A stretch of DNA of 64,000 nt. Source: an uncultured Alphaproteobacteria bacterium (GTDB taxonomy: Bacteria > Pseudomonadota > Alphaproteobacteria > Rhodobacterales > Rhodobacteraceae). Below the pieces are notes generated by a model, which worked only from the letters and a program-made list of their open reading frames with translations, was not told the DNA's origin and did no database searches. Of the stretch, positions 8,825-18,687 are shown in pieces; the first letter of the stretch is position 1, and every line of letters begins with the position of its first letter. The stretch is taken from contig CACESU010000003.1 in assembly GCA_902562285.1 (NCBI GenBank), positions 1 to 64,000 on the forward strand, written 5' to 3'. The position numbers were made by a program, and so were the translations under genes.

Positions 8825-9927
8825 TGAGAATAATTTCAATAATTGTAGCTATAATTGTTGCTTTTTCACTTTATTTTCTAATTGTAGATAGAGAGACACT
8901 AATTGCTTATATTTCAAAGTTTCAAAAAGAAGAAAATTTTGGCTCAAATCTAAATATGGATGAACAAATTCCAGAAAAAAATTCTACTATTAGTGAAATA
9001 CCATTTGTAATTGTAAAAAATTCAGTAGCAACGAACACTGAAAATATACTTGTAGTGAGAGGCCTGACTGAGGCAATAAGAAAAGTTGAAGTGCGTGCTG
9101 AAGTCAACGGAGGTGTTATTTCTGAACCAAGGCTTAAAGGGTCAAGAATAAAAAAGAATGAAACATTATGTGAAATAGCTGCAGGCACTAGATTTGTTAC
9201 ATTAAATGAAACTAAGATGAGATTGTTGGAAGCAGAAAAAAAATCAAATGTAGTTCAATCACTTGGAGAAAAAGGTTATAGCACTGAAACAAATAAATTA
9301 ACTCAAAAAACAATTCTTGAGACAGCAAAAGCTGCATTGGCCAGAGCAGAATATGAGATATCAAAATTGATTATAAAAGCACCATTTGCTGGCATTTTAG
9401 AGAATAATACTGCTGAGATTGGAAGTTTTTTAAACATAGGCTCCTTATGTGCAACAATAATAGACTTAAGTGAAATAAAATTAATAGGATATATTCCAGA
9501 GTTAAAAATTCGAGAAATTTCTTTAGGATCCGATGCTTATGGTACAACTGTTTCTGGAATAACTACTAAAGGAAGAGTTAGTTTTATTTCTAAACAAGCT
9601 GATAGGGTTACAAAAACATTTAGGGTAGAAATATTAGCCGATAATAATGATGAACTGATAAGAGATGGTGAAACAATTCAAATTCAAATAAATTTAGAGA
9701 GTAATAAAGCACACTTGTTACCACAATCAGTATTAACTCTTAATGATGAAGGCGATTTAGGAGTTAGAACAGTTGTAAACAAAACTGTAGAGTTTTTTAA
9801 AGTTAAAATTCTTAGAGACCAAAAGAATGGCCTACTATTAACTGGTTTACCAGAAAATGTTGATGTTATAACCGTTGGACAGGAATTCGTTGTAGATGGA
9901 CAGAAAGTTAATATTTCTTATGAGTAA
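8824..9927 (+). CDS. RND efflux periplasmic adaptor subunit (HlyD/AcrA family)
   Basis: Membrane-fusion protein linking an inner-membrane RND pump to an outer-membrane channel. N-terminal membrane anchor near residues 3-21, then a lipoyl/barrel-sandwich half (VEVRAEVNGGVISEP), a short helical hairpin, the second lipoyl half (IKAPFAGILENNTAEIGSFL) and a beta-barrel with C-terminal domain. I take ATG 8824 rather than TTG 8821 as start because it overlaps the stop of the preceding mini-ORF. The pump permease begins four bases after its stop, so the two are co-expressed. No outer-membrane partner is visible. Confidence 0.88.
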   Translation: MRIISIIVAIIVAFSLYFLIVDRETLIAYISKFQKEENFGSNLNMDEQIPEKNSTISEIPFVIVKNSVATNTENILVVRGLTEAIRKVEVRAEVNGGVISEPRLKGSRIKKNETLCEIAAGTRFVTLNETKMRLLEAEKKSNVVQSLGEKGYSTETNKLTQKTILETAKAALARAEYEISKLIIKAPFAGILENNTAEIGSFLNIGSLCATIIDLSEIKLIGYIPELKIREISLGSDAYGTTVSGITTKGRVSFISKQADRVTKTFRVEILADNNDELIRDGETIQIQINLESNKAHLLPQSVLTLNDEGDLGVRTVVNKTVEFFKVKILRDQKNGLLLTGLPENVDVITVGQEFVVDGQKVNISYE

Positions 9928-9931
9928 ATAA

Positions 9932-12900
9932 ATGAAAAATATTATAGATTGGGCTAGTCAAAGAGCTCGGATGGTTCTTTTTTTTGTTGTTTTATCCTTA
10001 ATTGCTGGTTTTTATTCATATTTTAATCTTCCTAAAGAAGGTGAGCCAGATATAGAAATACCCGTAGTTTTTATATCAGTTCCTTTTCAAGGTATTTCAG
10101 CAGAAGATAGTGAAGCTCTTTTAGTTAAACCACTGGAAAAAGAATTATCTGAACTTAAAGGCTTAAAAAAAATAGCTTCAACAGCAGCTGAAAGCTATGC
10201 TGGCGTACTTTTAGAGTTCGATTATGGCTGGGATAGAGAGGCAACTTTAGCTGATATTAGAGATAAAACTAATAAAGCTGAAAGTAAATTTCCTGACGGT
10301 GCTGAACAATATTCTATTAATGAAATCAATTTTTCAGAATTTCCCATTGTTATAGTAACTATATCAGGAAATATTCCAGAACGGACTTTAACTAGACTAG
10401 CTAAAGATCTTCAAGAAGTAATTGAAACAGTACCCAATGTTTTAGAAACTGGACTTTCTGGAGCAAGAGAGGAGATGGTAGAAGTTATAATTGATCCTCT
10501 GAAGCTAGAGTTATACAATATAACAGCTGGAGAATTATTTAATGTAGTCAATAACAACAATCAATTAATTGCAGCTGGTGATGTTGAAGTTGGAACTGGT
10601 TCATATGCGATAAAAATACCTTCAAGCTTTAAATCAACTGAAGATGTTTATAATCTTCCAATAAAAAAAAATGGGGACAGATTAGTTAATCTTGGCGATG
10701 TAGCTGAAATTAGACTTACTTTCAAAGACAGAACTGGAATGGCCAGATTTAATGGACAACCAACGATGGCGATTCAAGTAGTAAAAAGAAAAGGTTCTAA
10801 TCTTATTCAAACCGTTGATGATGTTAAAAAAATTGTAAATGATTATAAGGAAACATGGCCAGTTCTTCTCCAAAAAAATCTTGTAGTTGACTTTTCATTA
10901 GATAATTCCAAGCAAGTGAAAGGCATGGTAGATTCTCTTGAATCAGCTGTCTTAACTGCTATTGCGCTAGTCATGATAGTAGTCTTAGCTTCTTTAGGTA
11001 CAAGATCTGCATTGTTAGTAGGTTTTGCTATTCCAATGTCTTTCATGCTTACATTTGCATTGTTAGCAATTTTTAATATATCTATATCTAATATTGTAAT
11101 GTTTGGTTTAATATTGGCTGTTGGTATGCTAGTTGACGGCGCAATAATTGTTGTTGAATATGCTGATAAAGAAATCAAAAAAAATATTGGCCCAATGCGC
11201 GCGTACAAAGCAGCTGCAAAAAGAATGTTCTGGCCTATCATATCATCAACTGCAACAACTTTGTGTGCTTTTTTACCAATGTTATTTTGGCCAGGAGTAG
11301 CAGGTCAATTTATGGGGAATTTACCCGTAACAATCATTTTTGTATTGTCAGCATCTTTGATAGTAGTATTGATTTATTTACCTGTTGTTGGAGGAGTAAC
11401 AGGAAGAATTTCTAGAAAAATGAATGACGTTGCTGAAGTAATTAATAGGACTTTTTCAACTTATTTTAGGATAGTGTTATTTATAGGTACTATTATTTTG
11501 TCCATTTTTACCGCTTTTTATTTACTAAGTTCATTGTTCATTGAGGTTAATAAAAATAGTGCACTAACTCTAATGATAGTTTTTTTCTTTGAATGTATTA
11601 TTCTATCAACTCTTATTTCTTCTTTTAAACGAAAAAAAGCTAGTGAAATCTTTCAATATAAAAGAACAAATCTTGGAAAGTTTTTTTATTTACTTGTAGG
11701 AAATCCAGTTATGCCATTGGTAACAATTTTTTTGAGCATAGTATTAATTTTTTCAATTATTCAAAACTTTAAACAAAATAATAAAGGCGTTGAATTTTTT
11801 GTAGAAACAGAATTTGAACAAGCATTAGCACATGTTAGAGCAAGAGGGAACTTATCAATTTCCGAAAAAGATAGATTAGTAAAAATGGTTGAAAAAGAAA
11901 TTCTAGGGGTTGATGGTGTTGAAGCAGTGTTTGCCTTTACAGGACCAGGCGGATTTACAAATGCAGATGGTCTAGGTGATGCTAAACCAATTGATACAAT
12001 TGGAGGAATTCAAATAGAGTTATCTGAATGGAATAAAAGAAAGCCAGGTAAAGAGATAATAGAAGAAATTAACAACAAACTCAAGAAATTACCAGGTGTA
12101 AAAGCACAAATTTCAGAACAAATAAGAGGGCCCTCTTCTCCTAAACCAATATTTATTAGAGTATCTGGAATGAACAGAGATAAACTATTACAAGCTACTG
12201 AAATTATTAGAAATAAATTAGAAAAAAATCCAGCTCTTAAAGAGATAGGTGATACTCGACCCTTACCAGGTATAGACTGGCAATTCGATGTAGATGTTGA
12301 AGCAACAGGTATATATGGTACTGATGTAGCAACAATAGGCGGGATCATACAACTTGTAACTAAAGGAATAAATCTTGGTAATATGAGGACTGATGATTCC
12401 GATGAAGAGCTAGAAATTAGAGTTAGATTTCCTGAAAAAGATAGGCTTTTGTCTACTATAGACGATCTAAAAGTAAGAACAAGTATTGGGCTAGTCCCTA
12501 TATCAAATCTAATCAGTAGAAAACCCGTTCCTAAAGTTGATAATATTGCTAGAATAAATAAATCGAGGGTTTTTGATATATCTGCTGACATTAAAAGTGG
12601 TGAAAATGCTAATGAACAATTAAAAAAAATTGAAGAATGGCTTATTACAGAGAATCCTTTGCCAAGAGATGTTATTTGGAGTTTTGCTGGTGAAGCTAAT
12701 GATCAGGCTGAAAGTCAAGCATTTTTGACAATAGCTTTTAGTGGTGCACTGGGTCTAATGTTTGTAATTTTATTAGCTCAATTTAATAGTTTCTATAACT
12801 CTATTTTGGTTCTGCTCGCAGTTATAATGTCTACAACTGGGGTTTTGATTGGGATGTTAGTTATGAATCAAACTTTTTCTGTCATAATGACAGGAACTGG

Positions 12901-13309
12901 TATTGTGGCTTTAGCTGGAATTGTTGTTAATAATAATATTGTTTTAATAGATACTTACCAACAATATATTTCTTCAATGCATAAAATTGAAGCTATTATA
13001 AGGACAGTTGAAGACCGAATAAGGCCAGTATTATTAACTACTATAACTACAATGGCAGGGTTAACACCTATGATGTTTGGTTTATCTCTAGATTTTCAAA
13101 ATGGTGGTTATAGTATAAATGAACCAACTGTTACATGGTGGAAGCAATTAGCAACGGCTATAGTCTTTGGACTTGGTTTTGCAACTATACTTACATTATT
13201 ATTGACACCAACTTTTTTGGCTTTGCGATATTGGTGGGAAAATTTGTTTAAAATAGTTTTGAACAAAATAGTGAGAATTAATACAAAAAAATCAGTTTCT
13301 GCTGAATAA
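9932..13309 (+). CDS. RND efflux transporter permease (AcrB/HAE1-like)
   Basis: Proton-driven resistance-nodulation-division pump of 1125 residues, with the expected duplicated architecture: TM1, large periplasmic loop, TM2-6, then a second half with the same pattern. TM4 reads GMLVDGAIIVVEYAD, with one Asp where AcrB has the pair DD; many RND subfamilies have this variant. A long hydrophobic insert near residues 505-595 exceeds AcrB length and accounts for the extra size. Substrate cannot be told from sequence. It forms an operon with the adaptor upstream and converges with the Atm1-like exporter. Confidence 0.92.
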   Translation: MKNIIDWASQRARMVLFFVVLSLIAGFYSYFNLPKEGEPDIEIPVVFISVPFQGISAEDSEALLVKPLEKELSELKGLKKIASTAAESYAGVLLEFDYGWDREATLADIRDKTNKAESKFPDGAEQYSINEINFSEFPIVIVTISGNIPERTLTRLAKDLQEVIETVPNVLETGLSGAREEMVEVIIDPLKLELYNITAGELFNVVNNNNQLIAAGDVEVGTGSYAIKIPSSFKSTEDVYNLPIKKNGDRLVNLGDVAEIRLTFKDRTGMARFNGQPTMAIQVVKRKGSNLIQTVDDVKKIVNDYKETWPVLLQKNLVVDFSLDNSKQVKGMVDSLESAVLTAIALVMIVVLASLGTRSALLVGFAIPMSFMLTFALLAIFNISISNIVMFGLILAVGMLVDGAIIVVEYADKEIKKNIGPMRAYKAAAKRMFWPIISSTATTLCAFLPMLFWPGVAGQFMGNLPVTIIFVLSASLIVVLIYLPVVGGVTGRISRKMNDVAEVINRTFSTYFRIVLFIGTIILSIFTAFYLLSSLFIEVNKNSALTLMIVFFFECIILSTLISSFKRKKASEIFQYKRTNLGKFFYLLVGNPVMPLVTIFLSIVLIFSIIQNFKQNNKGVEFFVETEFEQALAHVRARGNLSISEKDRLVKMVEKEILGVDGVEAVFAFTGPGGFTNADGLGDAKPIDTIGGIQIELSEWNKRKPGKEIIEEINNKLKKLPGVKAQISEQIRGPSSPKPIFIRVSGMNRDKLLQATEIIRNKLEKNPALKEIGDTRPLPGIDWQFDVDVEATGIYGTDVATIGGIIQLVTKGINLGNMRTDDSDEELEIRVRFPEKDRLLSTIDDLKVRTSIGLVPISNLISRKPVPKVDNIARINKSRVFDISADIKSGENANEQLKKIEEWLITENPLPRDVIWSFAGEANDQAESQAFLTIAFSGALGLMFVILLAQFNSFYNSILVLLAVIMSTTGVLIGMLVMNQTFSVIMTGTGIVALAGIVVNNNIVLIDTYQQYISSMHKIEAIIRTVEDRIRPVLLTTITTMAGLTPMMFGLSLDFQNGGYSINEPTVTWWKQLATAIVFGLGFATILTLLLTPTFLALRYWWENLFKIVLNKIVRINTKKSVSAE

Positions 13310-13315
13310 TTTTAT

Positions 13316-15094
13316 TTAATGAATCATATCTATATCTTGATTCTGCCATAGTTTGAAATATTCACCTTCTTTATTCATAAGTTCAAAGTGACTACCCTGC
13401 TCAATAATATTTCCAAAATTTAATACTATAATTTTATCAACGTCTGTAATTGCAGACAATCGATGCGATATAACAATCATTGTGGAATTTTTTTTGTCTT
13501 TTTTTAGATTTGCAAGTATCTTTTTTTCTGTTGTGTAATCTAAAGAAGAAGTGCTTTCATCTAACAGCATAATTGAAGCATCTTTTAAAATAGTACGAGC
13601 TATTCCAATTCTTTGTTTTTCACCACCTGAAAGCTTTAACCCTCTTTCACCAACCATAGTATTATATCCATTAGGTAATGAATTGATAAAATCATCAATA
13701 CAAGCAGATTTTGCAGCAGATTGAATTTGATAAAAATTAGCATTCTGATTTCCATACTTTAGATTATAGAGTATCGTATCATTAAATAACACTGTATCTT
13801 GAGGTACTACTCCTATATTTTGATGTAACGAATTTAAAGTAACGTCACTAATTTTTTGTTTATCAATATATATATCACCTTGCTGCGGATCATAAAATCT
13901 GAATAATAATCTCGCAATAGTAGATTTTCCACTACCAGTTTTTCCAACAATTGCGATTTGAGTACCTTTACTAATCTGTAGTGAAAAATTACTCAAAATA
14001 AGTCTATCGGGATTATACGAAAAGTGCACATCATTAAATTCAATATCACTATCAGTTATAATTAATTTTTTTGCATCATGTTTGTCTTTTATTTCAATTT
14101 TCTGACTAAAAATTTCAAACATTGCTTCTAAATCAACTAAAGCTTGTCGGATTTCTCTGTAGACGGTACCAAGGAAATTCAAAGGACCACTTAGCTGTAA
14201 AATTATTGCATTTAATCCTACAAACGAACCTAATGTTAGATTACCGTTATTTACCTCCTTCATTGCTAAAATCATTATCATCATTAATCCTGTTGTAATA
14301 ATAATAGTTTGACCTAAGTTTAACAAAGCTAATGTTATGCTAGTTTTAACTGCTGCTTTTTGATATTGTTTCCTAGAAAAATTATATCGGTCCATTTCAT
14401 ACTTTTCCGCATTGAAATACTTAACCGTTTCATAATTTAATAAGCCATCAATTGCCTTTTGATTAGAATCTGAATCAAATTGGTTCATTTTTTTTCTAAT
14501 TGAAACCCTCCACTCAGTTATCTTAAATGTAAAAAATGAATAAAGAATTAGGCATATAGAAACTATAAAAGTGTAAACTATTTCAAATTTATAAACCAAA
14601 ATTATAATGACTAAAATAAATTCAAAAATTAATGGTATAATATTAAAAAACAAAAAACGTAATAGAAACTCTGCACCTATTACACCTCGCTCTACAATTC
14701 TACTTATTGCACCTGTCTTTCTAGTCAAATGAAAACTGAGAGATAATGAGTGTATATGACTAAAAGTCTTTACAGCAATTTTTCTTAATGCATTTTGCCC
14801 AACTAAAGCAAAAACTGCATCTCTTAATTGAGTAAAACCAACACTTAATATTCTGAAAATGTTATAAATTACAATAAGACTCAAAGAACCAAAAATAAAT
14901 AAAAACCAGTCATTGGTTTGATGTGATTGTATTTCAAATGAATCAACAACCCATATTAAGCTAATTGGGACCAAAACCGTAAAAACTTTTGCAAAAATTA
15001 GTGATAGAAATGCTATTATAACTCTTATTCGAAATTCAAAATGGTTTTTAGGCCACAAAAAAGGAATAATATTCTTTATAATCTCAAAATTCAT
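13316..15094 (-). CDS. ABC exporter, Atm1/HMT1-like half-transporter
   Basis: 592-residue fused permease-ATPase that works as a homodimer. The N-terminal membrane domain has about six helices, with the characteristic FHLTRKTGAISRIVERG motif of the Atm1/heavy-metal-tolerance group near residue 122. The nucleotide-binding domain has Walker A GKTGSGKST, signature LSGGEKQRIGIAR and Walker B MLLDESTSSLD. Atm1-type proteins export glutathione-linked sulfur species or metal conjugates; that role is family knowledge, not shown here. It is downstream of the LysM gene with a 69-base spacer. Confidence 0.88.
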   Translation of the reverse strand: MNFEIIKNIIPFLWPKNHFEFRIRVIIAFLSLIFAKVFTVLVPISLIWVVDSFEIQSHQTNDWFLFIFGSLSLIVIYNIFRILSVGFTQLRDAVFALVGQNALRKIAVKTFSHIHSLSLSFHLTRKTGAISRIVERGVIGAEFLLRFLFFNIIPLIFEFILVIIILVYKFEIVYTFIVSICLILYSFFTFKITEWRVSIRKKMNQFDSDSNQKAIDGLLNYETVKYFNAEKYEMDRYNFSRKQYQKAAVKTSITLALLNLGQTIIITTGLMMIMILAMKEVNNGNLTLGSFVGLNAIILQLSGPLNFLGTVYREIRQALVDLEAMFEIFSQKIEIKDKHDAKKLIITDSDIEFNDVHFSYNPDRLILSNFSLQISKGTQIAIVGKTGSGKSTIARLLFRFYDPQQGDIYIDKQKISDVTLNSLHQNIGVVPQDTVLFNDTILYNLKYGNQNANFYQIQSAAKSACIDDFINSLPNGYNTMVGERGLKLSGGEKQRIGIARTILKDASIMLLDESTSSLDYTTEKKILANLKKDKKNSTMIVISHRLSAITDVDKIIVLNFGNIIEQGSHFELMNKEGEYFKLWQNQDIDMIH

Positions 15095-15163
15095 ATTACA
15101 ATTTTTGAAAGGCTAAAAATAAATTAATATAACAAATTCTAATTTCAAAAAATTTTAAAATTT

Positions 15164-16492
15164 TTAATCCAATAGTGAAAAAACTTGTCCTGGATAAATA
15201 AGATTTGGGTCTTTAATAAGGTGATCATTTTTTTTGTAGATATCTATGTACATAATTCCTCTACCATATATTCTCCTTGCAATACGCCATAAACTATTTC
15301 CAGGCTGTACAGTAATCGCTTTTGTAAAAATTTTGTCTAATAAATCTTTTGCCTCTTGTTTAAAAGGAGTTTCAATTCTAAATATTACATCACCATTGTT
15401 TGTAGTTTCATCTATTCTTAGTTTATATATACCTGGTTCAACAATACCTAGGTCAATTGTCCAACCACCATCTAAACCAGGTGTAGTTTTTGTTTGAAAA
15501 TTGTTATCTAGATAAACTAAAACATTCATTTCTTTTCTAGCCCTACCAAATAAAATTGCTGTTCCATTTTCGGAGTATTTTATTCTATCTAAAGTTAACT
15601 TCTCAACAGTTATATTTTTAGTTTCTTTTTTTATGACAAGATCTTGCTTTTTGACCTCAACAATAATTATGTCATCTAATTTTTCATTTTGCACGTTTTG
15701 ACTATTTTTTTCATTGAGTATACCTGGCAAAATTACAAAACTCTTAGTCTCATATACCCAGTCTATATTATCTATTATTGTGTCTTCTTCATCTTGTTTA
15801 ACTACCTCATCAGCTTTTGTAATAACCTTAAGTTCTTGCGGCTCAGTGGAAGAAGAAATCTCTCCACTAATAACAAATCCTCCATCTTTATTTACCTCAG
15901 TTGTACCTACTGTTTTATTTCCAATTTTTGCTTCTATAGTAGTTGATGGATCAGCAGTACCTGCTATTACGGCAATGCCGCTTTCATCTACTCTAACAAT
16001 ATCAACTTTAGTTTCACTCTTTTCAACTGAATTGTCTTTGTTTTTTTCTAAATCTGAAGAAGTTTTGTTTTCTAAATTTACTTCATTTTGAATCTTAGAA
16101 AGATTATCATGATTCACTTCCGTTCCACTATCTTTATTTGATTGCACATCAGTTTGTGGTTCTTTTTCTAAAGAATTGGAACCTATTTCATCAGTTACTT
16201 CACCACTGTCTTTAGTTTTTTCTAAATCAGCATTATCTATCTTCTCATCAATATTATTTAAGTTACCAGATATAATAGTTTCTTCTTTCGGTTTATCTTG
16301 GACTGGTTTTAATGTCTGACCAAGTTCCTCTGTAATATTTTTGGGAACAATTTCTACAATATCTTCTGTTATTTCTTTTTTTTCTTCATCTAAAATGGAC
16401 TTATTGACTATGGTATAAACTCCAAGAGAAAGAGCACCAACTAACAATAATAAAGCCCCAGGCCAACCTAATTTTAAAATAAGCTTGTTCAT
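15164..16492 (-). CDS. Membrane-anchored LysM domain protein
   Basis: 442 residues: one N-terminal transmembrane helix (WPGALLLLVGALSLGVYTIV), a long acidic low-complexity region rich in E, K, D, S, N (about residues 40-170), an Ig-like/carboxypeptidase-regulatory-type beta region containing GIAVIAGTADPSTTIEAKI and a second similar copy (GTAILFGRARKEMNVLVYL), and a C-terminal LysM domain (VQPGNSLWRIARRIYG...IYPGQVF). LysM binds peptidoglycan, so the protein probably tethers membrane to wall. A LysM gene of this design next to a LOG-family gene is common in alphaproteobacteria. Confidence 0.85.
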   Translation of the reverse strand: MNKLILKLGWPGALLLLVGALSLGVYTIVNKSILDEEKKEITEDIVEIVPKNITEELGQTLKPVQDKPKEETIISGNLNNIDEKIDNADLEKTKDSGEVTDEIGSNSLEKEPQTDVQSNKDSGTEVNHDNLSKIQNEVNLENKTSSDLEKNKDNSVEKSETKVDIVRVDESGIAVIAGTADPSTTIEAKIGNKTVGTTEVNKDGGFVISGEISSSTEPQELKVITKADEVVKQDEEDTIIDNIDWVYETKSFVILPGILNEKNSQNVQNEKLDDIIIVEVKKQDLVIKKETKNITVEKLTLDRIKYSENGTAILFGRARKEMNVLVYLDNNFQTKTTPGLDGGWTIDLGIVEPGIYKLRIDETTNNGDVIFRIETPFKQEAKDLLDKIFTKAITVQPGNSLWRIARRIYGRGIMYIDIYKKNDHLIKDPNLIYPGQVFSLLD

Positions 16493-16579
16493 ATATTATC
16501 AATACACCTTAAAATAAATATATCCTACTGGAGTTAACCATAAGAATACTGCTACAGTAAATAAAAAAAGGAATTAAAA

Positions 16580-17149
16580 ATGTCAAAAAAAAGAATTAAA
16601 GCAATATGTGTTTATTGTGGATCACGTATGGGTATATCAAACGAATACTCCTATAACGCAAAACTTTTAGGTCAGAAAATTGCAAATAATAATTTTCGAC
16701 TTGTTTATGGTGGAGGAAATATTGGTCTAATGGGAGTCTTAGCAGAATCTTGTCATCAAAATGGTGGAGAAATTTTAGGTGTAATACCTCATAAACTTTC
16801 AGAAAAGGAGCAAGGGAAACAAAATATTTTTAATTATATAATTACTGAAGATATGCACGAAAGAAAAAAAGTAATGTATATGAACTCTGACATAATCATT
16901 GCTTTACCTGGAGGAATTGGTACCCTTGAAGAGCTTTTTGAAATGATAACTTGGAAACAACTCGGTTTTCATTGTAAACCAATTTATTTGTTAAATGTTT
17001 TGGAATATTGGAATTTGTTCATTAATAACTTGTATCATATGATAAAAATAGGTTTTTTGGAAAAGGACTCCATAAACTATTTTAAAGTTTGTGAAACTGT
17101 TGATGAAATTTTTTTAGATCTAAAAGATAAAGGTCTAATTGAATCATAA
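16580..17149 (+). CDS. LOG family protein (nucleotide 5'-monophosphate phosphoribohydrolase)
   Basis: 189-residue Rossmann-fold protein of the TIGR00730/LOG family. The catalytic and phosphate-binding motif PGGIGTLEELFEMITWKQLG lies near residue 111, and the N-terminal VYCGSRMGISNEY and YGGGNIGLMG motifs are complete. Family members remove ribose-phosphate from nucleotide monophosphates, including cytokinin precursors. A ribosome site AAGGA precedes the ATG. Its last 73 bases overlap the convergent transporter gene on the other strand. Confidence 0.88.
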   Translation: MSKKRIKAICVYCGSRMGISNEYSYNAKLLGQKIANNNFRLVYGGGNIGLMGVLAESCHQNGGEILGVIPHKLSEKEQGKQNIFNYIITEDMHERKKVMYMNSDIIIALPGGIGTLEELFEMITWKQLGFHCKPIYLLNVLEYWNLFINNLYHMIKIGFLEKDSINYFKVCETVDEIFLDLKDKGLIES

Positions 17150-17913
17150 GAGTATAGTGTAAGACCTACCCAAATAAGGAAAAAACTTAAGAATTGTAAG
17201 CTATTAAACGGTTCTAAAAAAATAATTATTGCCACTAAAAATTGAAGTGTAGGATTTAAATAGTTAATTATACTTACCGTAGAATATCTTAATCTTTGCG
17301 CTGCCAATGAAAATAAGTAAAGTGGTAATGCTGTAATTAAACCTGAAAGAAATAGTATTAAGAAATTATAATTTGTTAAAGAGCTCATTTTTTCTGGGAA
17401 TTGATAGCTAATAAAAATTATAAAACCCAAAGCTATTGGACATAATAAAAGAATTTCTAAGGTTACTGAATATAGGGCATCTAATTCAATTTTTTTCTTT
17501 ATCAAACCATAAATAGCAAAAGTTCCACCCATTATTATTGAAATAAATGGAAAAGATTCTATGCCTAATGATAATAATATAATTGCAATAACTGCTAAAA
17601 ATATAGCTATAGTTTGAAAATTACTAAATCGTTCTTTCAAAAAAATAAATGCAAGTGTAATCGCAATTAATGGAAATATGTAATATGCAAATGAAGACTG
17701 TAATACCTGATTTACACTTATTGAGTATATAAATCCAAACTGATTTATGCCAATCAATAAACTTGCCATTAATATAAAAAAAAAATTACTTGTAACAAAA
17801 ATATTTCTTAAAAAACTACTAAGCATTTTTTTATATAGAAGAATAAAAAAGAGAAAAACTAACGAAAATACTATTCGGAAAGCCATTATTAACTCAGCAT
17901 CTACGTCATTCAA
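17077..17913 (-). CDS. RarD/EamA-type drug/metabolite transporter, start codon unclear
   Basis: A multispanning membrane protein of the EamA/RarD type, with about nine helices in the listed frame and the motif SSFAYYIFPLIAITLAFIFLKERFSNFQ typical of RarD. The frame's first usable start is TTG 17913, but coding similarity extends upstream: the in-frame codons read SSIIWGLSPILYREL, the expected first transmembrane helix. No ATG, GTG or TTG exists between the in-frame stop just inside the superoxide dismutase gene end and that helix. Either an unusual start such as ATC or ATT is used, or a base is wrong, or the gene lost its 5' end. It overlaps the LOG gene end to end by 73 bases. Confidence 0.78.
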   Translation of the reverse strand: MNDVDAELIMAFRIVFSLVFLFFILLYKKMLSSFLRNIFVTSNFFFILMASLLIGINQFGFIYSISVNQVLQSSFAYYIFPLIAITLAFIFLKERFSNFQTIAIFLAVIAIILLSLGIESFPFISIIMGGTFAIYGLIKKKIELDALYSVTLEILLLCPIALGFIIFISYQFPEKMSSLTNYNFLILFLSGLITALPLYLFSLAAQRLRYSTVSIINYLNPTLQFLVAIIIFLEPFNSLQFLSFFLIWVGLTLYSYDSIRPLSFRSKKISSTVSQTLK

Positions 17914-17998
17914 TTCTCTATACAGAATTGGTGATAGCCCCCAAATTATAGAAGAAAAAAAAACTGATAAAAATGGATATAAGTTTGAGATAACGGAA

Positions 17999-18601
17999 CT
18001 ATTTTAATCGAGAGGCAACGTTTTCCCAATCTACTAGCTTATCAATAAAGTTTGACAAATATGCTGGTCTTTTATTCCTAAAATCAATGTAGTAAGAATG
18101 CTCCCATACATCACACCCTAGTAATGTGTTCTGGTTAAAACAAATTGGGTTAACACCATTTTCAGTTTTTGTCACTTTTAAAGATCCATCTTGATCTTGA
18201 ACTAACCAACACCAACCAGAACCAAATTGGCCAGCCCCTGCTGATGTGAACTCTTCTTTAAATTTCTCAAAAGATCCAAAATTATTTGAAATTTCATTTT
18301 CTAAAACTACTGGCATTGTTTTTCCATTAGGACCAATCATTTGCCAAAATTGAGTATGGTTCCAATGTTGTGAGGCGTTATTGAAAATTCCATTTTGGGC
18401 TACTACATCATTATTATAAGTCCCAATTATTATGTCTTCAACCGATTTACTTTCCCATTCTGTTCCTGCAATTAGTTTATTCCCATTATCAACATACGCT
18501 TTATGGTGTAAATCATGATGAAATTCTAGTGTTTCCTTACTCATGCCAAGATTTTCGAGGGCATCATGACTGTATGGTAAATCTGGTAAAGTAAAACTCA
18601 T
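17999..18601 (-). CDS. sodB: Superoxide dismutase, Fe/Mn type
   Basis: Converts superoxide to oxygen and hydrogen peroxide. The metal ligands are visible: His in ETLEFHHDLHHKAYV, His in NNASQHWNHTQFWQ, and Asp/His in CDVWEHSYYIDFRNKRPAYL. Length 200 is typical of the bacterial iron form, and the sequence resembles alphaproteobacterial SodB, though metal choice is not certain from sequence. No signal peptide, so cytoplasmic. The RarD-like gene follows immediately on the same strand. Confidence 0.93.
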   Translation of the reverse strand: MSFTLPDLPYSHDALENLGMSKETLEFHHDLHHKAYVDNGNKLIAGTEWESKSVEDIIIGTYNNDVVAQNGIFNNASQHWNHTQFWQMIGPNGKTMPVVLENEISNNFGSFEKFKEEFTSAGAGQFGSGWCWLVQDQDGSLKVTKTENGVNPICFNQNTLLGCDVWEHSYYIDFRNKRPAYLSNFIDKLVDWENVASRLK

Positions 18602-18687
18602 TGTAACCTCTAAATAATTTTGAATATCTAACTTTAATTATGATAATATATTACAAATCTAAATATAAAATTCAACTAATTAAATTT

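Noticed and set aside
12010-12591. 193-residue minus-strand ORF
   Set aside because: Antisense shadow of the RND permease.
15689-16091. Two overlapping plus-strand ORFs of 85 and 125 residues
   Set aside because: Both are antisense to the low-complexity part of the LysM gene; their Ser/hydrophobic makeup follows from that.
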